DNA of 64,000 nt, taken from NCBI GenBank assembly GCA_977006965.1, contig OZ345355.1:2170001-2234000 (forward strand). Direction: 5' to 3'. Shown in pieces: positions 38,928 through 48,799 of this stretch. The translations under genes were made by a program, and so were the position numbers. Numbering within the stretch: position 1 is the stretch's first letter; every line of letters begins with the position of its first letter. The notes under the pieces are model-generated. The model did not search any database. It saw nothing but the letters and a program-made list of their open reading frames with translations, and was not told where the DNA came from. Source of the stretch: Phymatolithon calcareum (lineage: Eukaryota > Rhodophyta > Florideophyceae > Hapalidiales).

Positions 38928-39404
38928 TTAATGAAAGGGATATCAAAAACTGGAGTCTTACAAGCATGACGTCTACGTAGAAAAGGGTGCATAGGAGTTT
39001 GAAGTAAACTCACATCCATCAATACGTAGGTATACAAGGCAAGAAGCGCTGCTACATAACGAAAGTTTGTAGCATTCCCGAAAAATTGTATGAAGAGTTG
39101 AGGTTTAAGTCCGTAGAGGTGTCTAGTTCCTGTAATCCTATTTATAGATCGTTTCATGATTCACAAGGCCATGTAGCCCACTTCCAGTAGTTTGGGCCAC
39201 TGGCCCATGACCACGTATATTCACCGTTCGATTCCAACCTTGACGCAACATTAGACCACGCTCATACGGCCGCTATGGCGGCCACTGGAATTTCAGATTC
39301 CTCAGTAGAACAGATAAATCGAACTGAGATTGTAGCGAAGGGAGTGGAAGCGACCACGAGCGATACGAGCAAGATGGAGAAACATGGCCATGTCTTCAGT
39401 AGTT
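38928..39404. other. Left part of the palindrome spacer
   Basis: About 480 bp with no recognised repeat and no convincing frame. Confidence 0.35.
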
Positions 39405-39725
39405 TTCTACAGCAGTTTTTTTTGCAACTGTTTAGTTGTTTATTTGAAAGCCCTCATTAACACTCCTAAGACTGTACGGGAGCAGCTTTTCGTAACTTGT
39501 TCATTCAAGTATATCGCCTGATCCCTAATACAGGGACTCATCGTTTTCTATATTGTCAATTATGGTGACGCTGTAGAGTAGTATGGAGTCGAATGCCTTT
39601 TCCGTTCTTAACATTTCTCCGGAGTCCAGTTCATACTTTGCTAGGTTCATAAGAATGGTCTCCAGGTGGCGCTCTGCTGCCGTTCAGAATATATTCGATA
39701 TTAGAGTCGTGCTCACTTGAGTAGT
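39405..39725 (-). mobile_element. Family VIII LINE 3' end in the palindrome spacer
   Basis: 3' region with TTAGTTGTTTATTTGAAAGC and the last codons of family VIII on the minus strand. A T tract at 39416-39422 marks its tail. A second copy lies at 40598-41049 in the opposite orientation, both tails outward. Confidence 0.8.
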
Positions 39726-40070
39726 GACGAAAAATGTATCTGCGTATACCGGTGACGACTTACAGTTACTCTTTGTACCAGGTGCTCTGAAAATTGCAGA
39801 ATTTTTAGGTTTTCTTCGTTGCCTATCAGGGAAAAAAACCAGCGGATGTTGTCCTGTATGGTGAAAATGAAATAATCAGATATATAGGCGTAGGGAATTC
39901 TTCCGATTATCCTTCTATTTTTGTAAAAAGTGACAAAGAGTTATTGCGTCTTGTGCACCTGGTACAAGTACACCTTCTAGTTTTGTATTCCTCCCCTATT
40001 ATATCCCTCTGATGCGCACGAGCTGCTGCCCACCCCATTATAACACCAATAAAGTGATACTTTGAATATA
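39726..40070. other. Palindrome spacer, nothing recognised
   Basis: About 345 bp of AT-rich sequence without a frame or known repeat. Confidence 0.35.
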
Positions 40071-40345
40071 GAATTTATTAAACTCCCTAACCAGCGCTCT
40101 TGAGACTGTAAGGAAGATGCGTTTCAGCTGCTACAGGGGATATATCTTGATTTATTTTAAAAGCTCCCAAAGCCTCAAGTTGAGTAACAGGGCAGCTTCT
40201 CGATGTTTTCGATACTCATCTCTCTACTCTCCTTCTAATATCTCCTTAATTCGAATTTCTCTTCCTGTCAGGGCCCGAGTAAGTCTTTTGCATTCATATT
40301 CCGTTTCTTGATCCATCTTCATAGTCCGTAGTATAAGTTCTAGTG
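40071..40345 (-). mobile_element. Family VI and family V 3' ends, adjacent
   Basis: 40071-40135 is a short family VI 3' end; 40136-40345 is a family V 3' end (REIRIKEILEGE on the minus strand). V appears to have landed in VI. Confidence 0.7.
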
Positions 40346-40597
40346 AGCTTACAGAGGGGCCTTCTTGAGAATTCATCAAAATTGCGGCATTATTTCGTGG
40401 ACTGGTTACGAGGACACGGCATAGGTTTTCAGTGGCTGAGTGTTGATTTGCAAACTTTCGCTTCAAATATGTTTGCACACTTTTGAGCAAAAACTTGAAA
40501 CATCACGAAAAGTTTGGTTTAAAAGCGATTCCACTTCCGAAAACTAAATATCTTTATGAGAAGGAATGTCCCATAGATGAGCACATCAGCCACGCCA
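40346..40597. other. Diverged inverted block of unknown origin, left
   Basis: Minus-strand frame ATENLCRVLVTSPRNN resembles plus-strand sequence at 41.05-41.10 kb (ATPNLCRVLITSEN). The plus strand here also has an open run KFGLKAIPLPKTKYLYEKEC. It could be a remnant of a gene or of an unrecognised TE. Confidence 0.35.
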
Positions 40598-41049
40598 GTT
40601 TGTAAAAAGAATGCAGAACAGATTTTGAGCGACATATTTGGAAAGGCGACCTTTTAAAAAAACCGGATGAGATCCCGGCCATCCTCAGGTTTACCAAGAT
40701 GAGACATCGACAGCTGGCCATAAAATACGCAAGCGGAAGGTTCCCTCAAGTGAGCACGACGCTAATATCAAATATATTCGGAACGGCAGCAGAGCGCCAC
40801 CTGGAGATCATTCTTATGAACCTAGCAAAGTATGAACTGGACTCCGGAGAAATGATAAGAACGGAAAAGGCATTAGACTCAATACTACTCTACAGCGTCA
40901 CCATAATTGACAATATGGAGAACGACGAGTCCCTGTATTAGGGACCAGGCGATATACTTGAATGAACAAGTTACGAAAAGCTGCTCCCGTACATTCTTAG
41001 GAGTGTTAATGAGGGCTTTCAAATAAACAACTAAACAGTTGCGAAAAAA
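40598..41049 (+). mobile_element. Family VIII LINE, 5'-truncated (452 bp)
   Basis: A perfect 15-bp TSD ACATCAGCCACGCCA at 40583-40597 and 41050-41064. It holds the C-terminus (RHRQLAIKYASGRFPQVST to ENDESLY, stop at 40941) and the 3' end AATAAACAACTAAACAG with A7. It is the best preserved family VIII C-terminus. Confidence 0.92.
40699..40941 (+). CDS. C-terminal fragment of family VIII ORF2
   Basis: About 80 open codons after the 5' truncation, from the shared motif MRHRQLAIKYASGRFPQVS through FGTAAERHLEIILMNLAKYE to the natural stop. A fragment of a LINE protein, not a gene of its own. Confidence 0.8.
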   Translation: MRHRQLAIKYASGRFPQVSTTLISNIFGTAAERHLEIILMNLAKYELDSGEMIRTEKALDSILLYSVTIIDNMENDESLY

Positions 41050-41064
41050 ACATCAGCCACGCCA

Positions 41065-41312
41065 AACCTATGCCGCGTCCTCATCACCAGCGAAAATATT
41101 TGAAACTGGATTTGAGGACTTTTCCAGAATGGTACTGTGGACGCAAAAATCGAATTCTCAAAAAGGTCCCTCTTACAATACTCACTTCTGTTCCTTCTGG
41201 AATGTCGTGGTCCTAAGCGCAAATACATCCCTCTTGTGTTGGAAAAGCTTAAAGTGCACTTGACGTTTTCACAGGTAGTTCATATAATCAGCTCTTTTTC
41301 TATTCGTAATTA
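41065..41312. other. Diverged inverted block of unknown origin, right
   Basis: Continues the target sequence of the VIII insertion and partly mirrors 40346-40460. No complete gene visible. Confidence 0.35.
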
Positions 41313-41500
41313 AGTGGATTTATTGAGAAGGTACCATATGTCCCAACGTGAGGAAAGTCAGCACCTTTCTTAGCACTGTACTAAACTCGAAATTTCAGTT
41401 CCTTAATCAGAACTACTTAGTATCTCGTCAATAGCTCCGGCCAAGCTGGTCTCCTCTGTAGGGGTCCATGTTGGCTTTCTCAGGATGCTCTTGATTAATA
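41313..41500 (-). mobile_element. Family II 3' end in the spacer
   Basis: Minus-strand tail CTCAATAAATCCACTTA at about 41.32 kb and the last codons near 41.45 kb. 5'-truncated. Confidence 0.75.
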
Positions 41501-41644
41501 TAAATTGACTGCGGTCGCTCCACGTCATCGTAGAATGCTATGGTAATAATAGTAACTCGTCCTGAGCATTCTCGGTCACCTTGGCCTCTTCTCCGGTCAT
41601 ATAGTACTTGCGCATAGTGTGTGAATCTGCTCTCGCCCCTAAGA

Positions 41645-41700
41645 CGTTAGCAGATGCGGTGGTAACTTTTATATAAAAATCTACCGTTTCTTCTTCTTCT
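41645..41700 (+). mobile_element. Minimal family I insertion (56 bp)
   Basis: Only the last 56 bp of family I, including TAACTTTTATATAAAAATC and (TTC)n, between perfect 14-bp TSDs TCTCGCCCCTAAGA at 41631-41644 and 41701-41714. It shows how little 3' sequence an insertion can keep. Confidence 0.9.
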
Positions 41701-41729
41701 TCTCGCCCCTAAGAGGCTCACTAAGCAAT

Positions 41730-42080
41730 TTTTTTTGAATTTTGAATTTATTAAACGCCCTCAGAAACACTCATAAGACTGTAAGGGAGATGCGTTTCAG
41801 ATGCTACTACCTTGGTAGCTCCGTTAAAGCCCGCAAAAGCTCGTTGCTATCGTCGTAGCCCTAGCTGCAAAAACCCTCCTGCAGAGAAGGTGGAGGGAAA
41901 AGCTTAGAGTCCACTTGTCCTGTTCGTAGGAAACTCAGCGTCGCCGTTCTATTTTGTCTTGGTCTATTCCATGTCGTCATAAAAGACGATTGTGAGGAAT
42001 AGTACTTTGTCAAGTGCCTTTTCAGTCTCACTAGTCTCCTCTTCTGTTAGTCGATATCTTTGAAGGTACACTTCGAGCTT
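41730..42080 (-). mobile_element. Family VI LINE 3' end
   Basis: 351 bp with the family VI tail and last codons. The flanks GCTCACTAAGCAAT (41716-41729) and GCTCGCTAAGCAAT (42081-42094) form a 14-bp TSD with one mismatch. Confidence 0.85.
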
Positions 42081-42094
42081 GCTCGCTAAGCAAT

Positions 42095-42395
42095 GCTTCA
42101 ATTACGAATAAAGAGACACGTTTCTCTCTTGATATTAATTTAAAATCGAAATTTTAATTTAGATTTATTGAGAAGGTACCATGCGTCCAAATTGAGGCAA
42201 AATATCTATAAAAACTGCGCTACAAGCATATCCATATGGAATTGGCAAAAGACGAAAAATTCATGAGCACATCATTGCATTATGATTCTTATATGATCAT
42301 TGTTTACGGTGAGATTGGCAGTTGCTCCCCAGTTCCCACTCTCTGCCTTCAATGCATTTACTTTTACGATAAAAATTGTTGTCACCTCTACAGAA
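42095..42395. other. Right end of the palindrome spacer
   Basis: About 300 bp; a short family II tail remnant (TTTATTGAGAAGGTACCATG) lies at about 42.17 kb. Nothing else recognised. Confidence 0.4.
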
Positions 42396-42822
42396 CTCAT
42401 CCCCTCATATATTTTCCCAATTGAATTAGTGAAGTAAGAACAATTCTTGAGGAATGGAATGCGTTCTGTTCGTGATATGATCATTGTGAACGGATCAGTA
42501 GTTTCTCATCGGTCCCCGCCCTCTGCCTACAATGCGTTTACGTTTACGAGGGTTGTCATCTCTATAAAACTGATGTTGAGCGTCCCAGGTGCTCAATAGG
42601 CAACGACAGTTTCAAGTTAACTCACGTGCTACAATGCATGATCACTGTTGTCGTCTCCACAGAACTACCGATGAGAAGCGCGGATAAGAACAGTCATCAA
42701 GAATGTGTTCGTAGTAGAACTAAAATGTCGGTTATTGATATATGTTGCCCCGGTTGTCGAAGCGAGGCATTGAGAATTGTAAACCTTGAACTATCACATA
42801 TTAATCTGGGACGAGGCTAACG

Positions 42823-43012
42823 TATACTACGGTCTATGAAGATGGACCAAGAAACGGAATATGACTGCAAAAGACTTACTCGGGCCCTCACAGGGAGAGA
42901 AATTCGGATTAAGGAGATATTAGAAGGATAGTAGAGAGATGAGTGCGGAAATCAGAGAGAAGCTGCCCTGTTACTAAAATTGAGCTTTAAAATAAATCAA
43001 CATATTTCCCCG
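42823..43012 (+). mobile_element. Family V 3' end in the right palindrome arm only
   Basis: 190 bp with REIRIKEILEG and the family V tail. The left arm at about 38.50 kb has the empty site (GGCTAATATGAG after reversal), so this inserted after the duplication. The TSD is at most 3 bp. Confidence 0.85.
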
Positions 43013-43530
43013 TAATATGAGAATTTGTTTGCAAAATGTATGTCCTGCTTCTCAAAAGAACAACCACTCTTACGACACAGTATGGCTTTCTTCCCTACTC
43101 GTCTTCCAATCAAATCATTGAATAATGATCTTGAGTATTCTTCGTGTCGCTTTCCAGGATATAAACATTCCTCTTTGGTTTGTTAACTTTTGAAATCTTA
43201 ACGTGTCACCACATAGTACTGAACTGTGCTTAAGTGTCTTCTACTGCTGTATTGTTATGAGAGGAAGCAGGTAACCGAGCTGTTCGTCGCACGCTACTCA
43301 GATGAGTAATCTTCGTGTGGGTACGCTCATTCGACAACCGTATCTCTAGTGACATTATGGTCTTGAAATCATCGTTCTGTATGTCTGCGATGAAGCAATG
43401 TTTCTTGCTCCCTTTGAGATGCATTAAGGATGCGTTCACGATAACAATGATTACTTGTGCACAGTTTGTGAGTTTGACTTTCTAAGCTGTAATAGCTGCT
43501 GACGAAATCGAAAAGAGAGTTCGAAACTGC

Positions 43531-43539
43531 TATATATAC
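43531..43539 (+). promoter_or_regulatory. TATA box of the right 119-residue gene
   Basis: TATATATAC, about 115 bp upstream of the ATG at 43654, conserved with the left copy. Confidence 0.55.
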
Positions 43540-43653
43540 AAGCAGCCGACCTTGATATGGTCTGATCTTCAAGACAACTCATCACTCTCTCCACCCAAAC
43601 ACCTCTTCTAAGAAATCCTTCTTTCATCAGACGATTTTTCATTTGCAATCGAA

Positions 43654-44013
43654 ATGTTTAACGTCGATATTACAGGATCCTTTTCTGGTACCAAGCCGGT
43701 CGATCTCCTTATTCCAGAGCATCTGATATACTCCGCCATAAGCTTCTACAAGTCAAAACTCCGTGCTCGAGAGCTTTCAACTTCATCGTCGTCCAAGAAA
43801 TCTGTGACTCTGGATTCGTCGTATGGATTCAAAATCAAAGTGCAAAAAATATCCCGCTCGCACTCCACTGGCGGAAATGTCCGCTTAATGCTTGCGGCAT
43901 CTGTCGATAAGTACAAAGTGGCTCGTGCACTCAGTGCGGGAAGCAAAGTGAAGCAGTCGCGTAATGGCCTGGTTGCCACTGATCCGTACGGCGTCACATG
44001 GACGATTTCTTGA
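43654..44013 (+). CDS. 119-residue protein of unknown function, right copy
   Basis: Same protein as at 37500-37859, without a single residue difference, and the overlapping frames on the opposite strand are also the same over the gene. ATG start, TGA-terminated frame. Promoter and leader are conserved too. In contrast, the family IV remnant just downstream differs between arms at several bases, so identity is highest over the gene. Confidence 0.7.
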   Translation: MFNVDITGSFSGTKPVDLLIPEHLIYSAISFYKSKLRARELSTSSSSKKSVTLDSSYGFKIKVQKISRSHSTGGNVRLMLAASVDKYKVARALSAGSKVKQSRNGLVATDPYGVTWTIS

Positions 44014-44199
44014 ATGAAAGGTCAACTTAACTGTTCTTACTTTGCTAGCGAGTACAACTTTAACTAAAATTTTAAACTTATTGCTCTTCATCATTAGACT
44101 TCGCTTCATATGTGTTTGGAATTCTCCTTCCTTGCAACTACTTCTATCACTCGCTGTTCTCGTTGAGATAATATTATCAGAGATGCTAAGTTTTTCCGT

Positions 44200-44320
44200 C
44201 CGCCTGTCCGGCGGTACGTTTTCTTGCGCAACATAAAGGTAGGTAGCAACTGAGGAAGCCATGACCATATATTAGGAAGTCTGCGCGACTTTTAAATAAA
44301 CTTGAATTTTTAAAAACTCA
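44200..44320 (+). mobile_element. Family IV 3' remnant, right palindrome arm
   Basis: Mirror of 37203-37340, ending TTTAAATAAACTTGAATT. It may supply a polyadenylation signal (AATAAA at about 44.30 kb) to the 119-residue gene, since none is visible closer to its stop. Confidence 0.65.
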
Positions 44321-44514
44321 CTGTTCTCTGCAATGGTTCATGGGTGATTTCCGATGAATCTGCCATTTCTGGAAGATGAGTTGCCGATTGGGAAAATGAT
44401 GTACGCCAACGATGGACAAAGTGTTGTTCAATCGAATAGCGACAAGCGAAGAAGAAAGGAAAGTCGCTAGGGAGATTGGGGCAGAGCTGAATCTCAAAAC
44501 GCTTGATCGCACGA

Positions 44515-44805
44515 TCGACTGAAAAAAAGCGATACAATCGCAACGACCTCGGACGTCATATAATTTTCCTTTCCGCACGTTCACACGATACGATGCTCTG
44601 CGTGGCCATTGAAGTGAAATGATTTTCCCCCTCGAGATCTCTCCGTTGAGATCAGAGGTAGGTTTTCTAATTTTGCTGACTATAGCCGTTTTTATGCGAA
44701 ATGGAGCCTCTGGGCTCTGAGTTGAGTCCTCGTGGCCCATCAGAAGTGTTGCCCCAAGCGTCTGCAGATGCGTTGGTAACACTATAATAAAAATCTCCAC
44801 TTCTT
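44515..44805 (+). mobile_element. Family I 3' end in the right palindrome arm only
   Basis: A perfect 13-bp TSD CTTGATCGCACGA at 44502-44514 and 44806-44818. The left arm at about 36.99 kb shows the uninterrupted site. 291 bp with a (TTC)n tail. Confidence 0.9.
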
Positions 44806-44984
44806 CTTGATCGCACGAGATTATCGAGTTTGCCAAAAGGCACCCAAGACATATATGCCGTCCGACGTGTCTTGGAACAGCAGTAAGAACACCGTACAAG
44901 GAAAGTTACCTTTCCAGCGATGGGTCTTCCGCACCAAGCAGTGAGGATGAAAGAAAGCAGGCATAAGAGTCTCTCGCAAGATGG

Positions 44985-46680
44985 CTTCTTTCTTTCTTTA
45001 TTGCGGAGGAAATCTCTCACACGGAGGGTGAGTGCCAAAAGTTGTTCTGCAACAGCTTCTCATTGTTCAGACATTTTAGTACCGCTAGGGGTCTCTCACG
45101 GCATAGGTCCTCCACGGTTTTTGCCCTAACTAGACCAATAAACTTACGTCTGGAGACCGAACGTCCACTACAACGTAACGTCAGGTGTTCTATAGTTTCT
45201 TTGCAACCAGAATTGCAGGCCCTGCACACTGGATCGTACTAAATTGTGTCCCTGTTGCATCCGTGCCTAAAGAATGCCACCATAGCTGTGCAATCCACAA
45301 TCAGTTAGTGCAAGATCACCTCTACTCGTCTATGTGATATGGGTAGCTCTTCGGGCAGTGTCGGAATGGCGATAGACTCGGTTTTAGCGGATGTTTTAAT
45401 GATTGATCTCGTTGCTTTGAGTGTGAGAGGAGCCTTCTGATGGTCCAACAGGTTTTATTCGGAAATACCTCTTCTTGCTAAATCGTCGGCAGCATCATTT
45501 CCTTGAATTCCGCATTGACTTGGAATCCAAATGCATTCAACGAAAATCTTCCTTCGCATCATTTGTTCCATAAGACCCCAAAGTTGCCGTATCATTTCCC
45601 CGTACCTCCGTGCACGTCCGTTAATAGCTTCGATGCAGCTCCTGGTGCCGGTGAACCATCTTATCGTGCTTCCAGGCGCAAAGGTGAGCATGTACTGCAG
45701 CAAAGACCTCCGCGTGAAATGAAGATCCAACAGCTCCGGCGGTCATCGCCAGTTCCTTCACCATTTCGTTTCCACGCATCAGCAAGACCCCCGCACCTCC
45801 GAAATTAACAGGGATGGTCCTGCACATGTCTAGGATATCTCCATCTTCATCGCAAAGAATCGCATGTTGCTTTGAGATTGTCGGTCTTGAGGTGCATGCA
45901 TGTTCATCCCCGTCGACATATGAAAGAATGATACCCGGCGCCCTGCCGTGCTTGTTCGCGAATTTCGATACAGCTGCCTTGTATTGATGGAGAACGTGGA
46001 ACAACGCGAGCGTCGCATTGTATCAGCCTTCATCCAATTTAACCGAGACTCGTTCACCATGTTGGAGATTGCGCACGAATTCGGAGCGTATTTCGCCAAT
46101 GCTGCCGTCGGTGCATATTTCCACGTCCGCTGCCCGTATCGAGTCCCGCTCGAGAATAAGAGCCTCTACGGCTAGTTTAATCTCCGCGTCGCCATCCTTT
46201 GCGGAGATCGGGATCATGAGTCTGCTGAGTCTATTTTGCGAGAGGTCTTTTCCAATTGGTGGCTGGAATCCATCTCGCGGAAGCGCCTGAATACCTTTGT
46301 CAGCCATCTTATGGGTGCTGGTCACACGCCAGGATCGCGCTCGACTTTTAGGTTTCGCGAGAGTTCATGGCATCTGTGACAAGGGTATTCGGCGGCATCC
46401 GTAACGCTTTTTCCAGTACCATTGTAGCCTCCCTCTCGCCGAAATGCTGCAGAGCAGTCATTCCTGTTAACGATCGACCTTTTGAGATCTCGGTGGGTTT
46501 CAAGCAGCCGCTGGAGACTCGGGCAGCTTCGTTCGTCAAAATTTCCACTTGCTTGATGTGCGTGTTAGCCCCGTGCAAAACGTAACCCGCGGCTCCGTGT
46601 CGCGCTACTGGTTCACAGTAGCTCTTTGAGAATGACTCCTTCACATGCGATTAAGCACCCCCAAGTTGTAGTACTTAGAG
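44985..46680 (-). mobile_element. Family VII LINE with RNase H, 5'-truncated
   Basis: A 9-bp TSD GCAAGATGG at 44976-44984 and 46681-46689. The minus strand carries the post-RT region, an RNase H domain, a C-terminal zinc knuckle and a 3' end CAATAAAGAAAGAAAGAA. It interrupts the family II remnant of the right palindrome arm and is absent on the left. Confidence 0.88.
45017..46644 (-). pseudogene. RNase H and zinc knuckle region of family VII ORF2
   Basis: Five minus-strand frames, broken by frameshifts. 46644 to 46348: post-RT region (LTNEAARVSSGCLKPTEIS). 46325 to 46023: RNase H start with the catalytic Asp in EICTDGSIG. 46004 to 45621: FHAEVFAAVHAHLC (catalytic Glu). 45730 to 45455: WFTGTRSCIEAINGR and WIPSQCGIQGNDAADDLARR (catalytic Asp). 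45229 to 45017: CRACNSGCKETIEHLTLRC, a Cx2Cx9Hx4C knuckle. RNase H would remove the RNA strand of the cDNA hybrid. Decayed. Confidence 0.85.
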
Positions 46681-46911
46681 GCAAGATGGTTTGTAGGTAT
46701 CCTTCCAAGAAATCCGCAGAACGTGATAGAATAAATGGACAGTCAAGGAGCATGGGCAATTAACACACTCAACAGCATCTTTAGAAAGCCTATATGGAAG
46801 CCTCCAGAGGAGAAAAACGTGACCAGAGCCTTTAACGGCATACCACATAATTCTGATTAAGGCAAATGAATCAAGTTGGGACACATGGTACTTTCTCAAA
46901 AAATCCACTTA
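46681..46911 (+). pseudogene. Family II C-terminal region, right arm
   Basis: Continues from 44.98 kb after the VII insertion; the tail is CTCAAAAAATCCACTTAC. Mirror of 34578-34800. Many stops. Confidence 0.72.
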
Positions 46912-47034
46912 CATGCGAAGGCTGCTAGACTCACAATTCAATTTTCTAGAGAGCAAATGATTCTGCTGGTCTTAATCAAGTCATATCGCATCGATCTTGA
47001 ACAGGTCGTACACCTATCGAAGTCATGATCAGAG

Positions 47035-47419
47035 ATGGGCTGAGTATGAAACTAAGCATCAACGAGTCGGGTTTCGGTTAATCAGAGTTACGGAGATCTC
47101 GAGGAGTTCAAAGTCTATAGTGCTAACAATGAATCAAATACCACGTCACATAGCTGAAGTTTCTTTCTGGAAGACTAGCCGGACTATCTCCGCGGTTGCG
47201 TCACGTAATGCGCCCATTGCTGTTGGGGGATCAAATTCTCAACGCAGTAAACGTCGAGTAACCTAGCTCCTAAAGATTTTCATCCAAGTGCCAGCGCTTG
47301 GAGAGACTTTCCTATTGTGAAGTAAACATTTCTGAAGTAATGAATGAAAGTAGTAATCATGAATGACAACTCTTCTGACCAAAGAGCAATCTAAAAGCCT
47401 AGAAATCTAACAGGTCCTT
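47035..47419. other. Sequence right of the palindrome; nothing recognised
   Basis: About 385 bp with no repeat seen elsewhere in the window. The frame at 46997-47266 has no supporting features. Confidence 0.35.
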
Positions 47420-47947
47420 TTGCTGCAGGTTATAACTCCCTTTAATCTTCCATTAAGGACGAGTATCAAGACCACACTGCCACCACACTTGTGCTTCAAG
47501 TCAAGGAGGTACAGGACCCTGGCCATCAAATGGGCATTTGGAATGTTCCCGCCTATGAGCACCTCCGAGCTCATAGACCTAACTGGACAAACTGGAAAGG
47601 ATGCTATCGAAGATCTCAAGTCAGGCCTATCAAAAGACAAGCTATCATATGAAGAAAGTGCTTTTACAAGGAGGGCACTCGACGAAATACTTGCCATGTA
47701 TCAGGCGGCCAAGGCCACTCTCGAAACCTGAAACCCGCGACTCAAGACAGTGGAATATTTTTCCCCCTCGAGGCTCTAAGCCAGAGGTAGGTTTTGATAT
47801 TTCCGCCAGATCGTGTCGAAATCGACCACGCTAACATAAAAGAACGATAGACCCTGTTTGTGGCCCAATGGCCTTCGCAAAGTTGCCCCAAGCGTCTGCA
47901 GATGCGTTGGTAACTTTTAAATAAAAAACTTACACTTCTTCTTCTTC
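47420..47947 (+). mobile_element. Family I LINE, 5'-truncated
   Basis: C-terminal frame from about 47.48 kb (SRRYRTLAIKWAFGMFPPMS to MYQAAKATLET, stop at 47731), then the variant 3' untranslated region, AATAAA and (TTC)n at about 47.94 kb. It is the cleanest example of the family I C-terminus. No clear TSD. Confidence 0.85.
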
Positions 47948-48074
47948 CGTTAAGGACGTCAAACTATCGCAACATTGCTCTGTTCGAAAAACTACCCATT
48001 CCCTTCGGAGACAGAAACAAGTCAAGACAGCACATCTGTGAATCCCGCGTTCATAGCGGGTCGGATGTGCCTGA

Positions 48075-48785
48075 GTGCAGTCACTCAGCTGTATTTGCAC
48101 TTTGCCCCACGTCGACCACAGTGCGGCGATGGTTCTGATATCGACACATATTCAGCTTCACGTCGAGTTTCTTACCCACACGAATCTTCCTGATTCAAGA
48201 ATGATTGGGAAACCAGTGACCCTTCCTTCGCTTCCGAAAGATCTGCACATCTCACAGAGACGCGCAGAAGTGGTACTGCACCAGCTCATAGTGATCTGGA
48301 GCCCTATTTTCGCAAGCTTTCACCATGGACACAGCGAGGATGAACCGCTTCTCTACGACCCAGTATGCAAAGTTGTGCCCGTATGGCGTCAAGAAGATGA
48401 AAGGTAGATTTTTATTTAAAAGTTACCAACACAGCTGCTGACGCTTAGGGGAACTCTCCTAGGGCCAAGAGGTTGTGGCTAGATTCTGTCTATGGAAGAG
48501 TTTTCTTTTCTTGTTCGTGTAACACGATTCAGTGGACTACAAAAACCCAACTCTGGTCTCCTCCGTATGGCGTCAAGGAGACAGTGGAGCACCTCATCCT
48601 GCACTGTTATGGGTGGACTGTATTTCGACGACAATTCATCGGAACAGTGCGAGACAAAACGATAGAAGATCTGTGCACGGAGAGACCCGTAGTGATACTC
48701 CATTTTTCGAAAAATGAGAATTTGCTCTAGGATAAGTTCAGGCGTTATTTAACGCATTCTGCATTAAAGAAAGAATGAAAGAATG
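48075..48785 (+). mobile_element. Family VII LINE 3' part, split by family I
   Basis: Frame 48.23-48.39 kb reads LHISQRRAEVVLHQLIVIWS, then AKLCPYGVK; it continues at 48.57 kb with ETVEHLILHCYGWTVFRRQF and DLCTERPVVIL. It has the same zinc knuckle (CxxCx9HxxxxC type) as at 45.2 kb. The tail is GCATTAAAGAAAGAATGAAAG at about 48.77 kb. Confidence 0.8.
48394..48563 (-). mobile_element. Family I 3' end (170 bp), nested in family VII
   Basis: A perfect 14-bp TSD CGTATGGCGTCAAG at 48380-48393 and 48564-48577. The tail is GAAGATGAAAGG on the plus strand. It splits the knuckle-coding region of the VII copy. Confidence 0.92.
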
Positions 48786-48799
48786 ATCGGGAACATTTT

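Larger units (their letters stand above)
34456..47034. repeat. Large imperfect palindrome (inverted duplication)
   Basis: Left arm 34456-38927, right arm 42396-47034, spacer 38928-42395. Shared content, read outward from the spacer: about 0.6 kb flank, the 119-residue gene, a family IV 3' remnant, a family II C-terminus and about 120 bp of flank. Arm-specific insertions are VI plus V in the left arm (34937 to about 36970) and V, I and VII in the right arm. The gene region is nearly identical between arms; the outer parts differ more. Confidence 0.88.
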
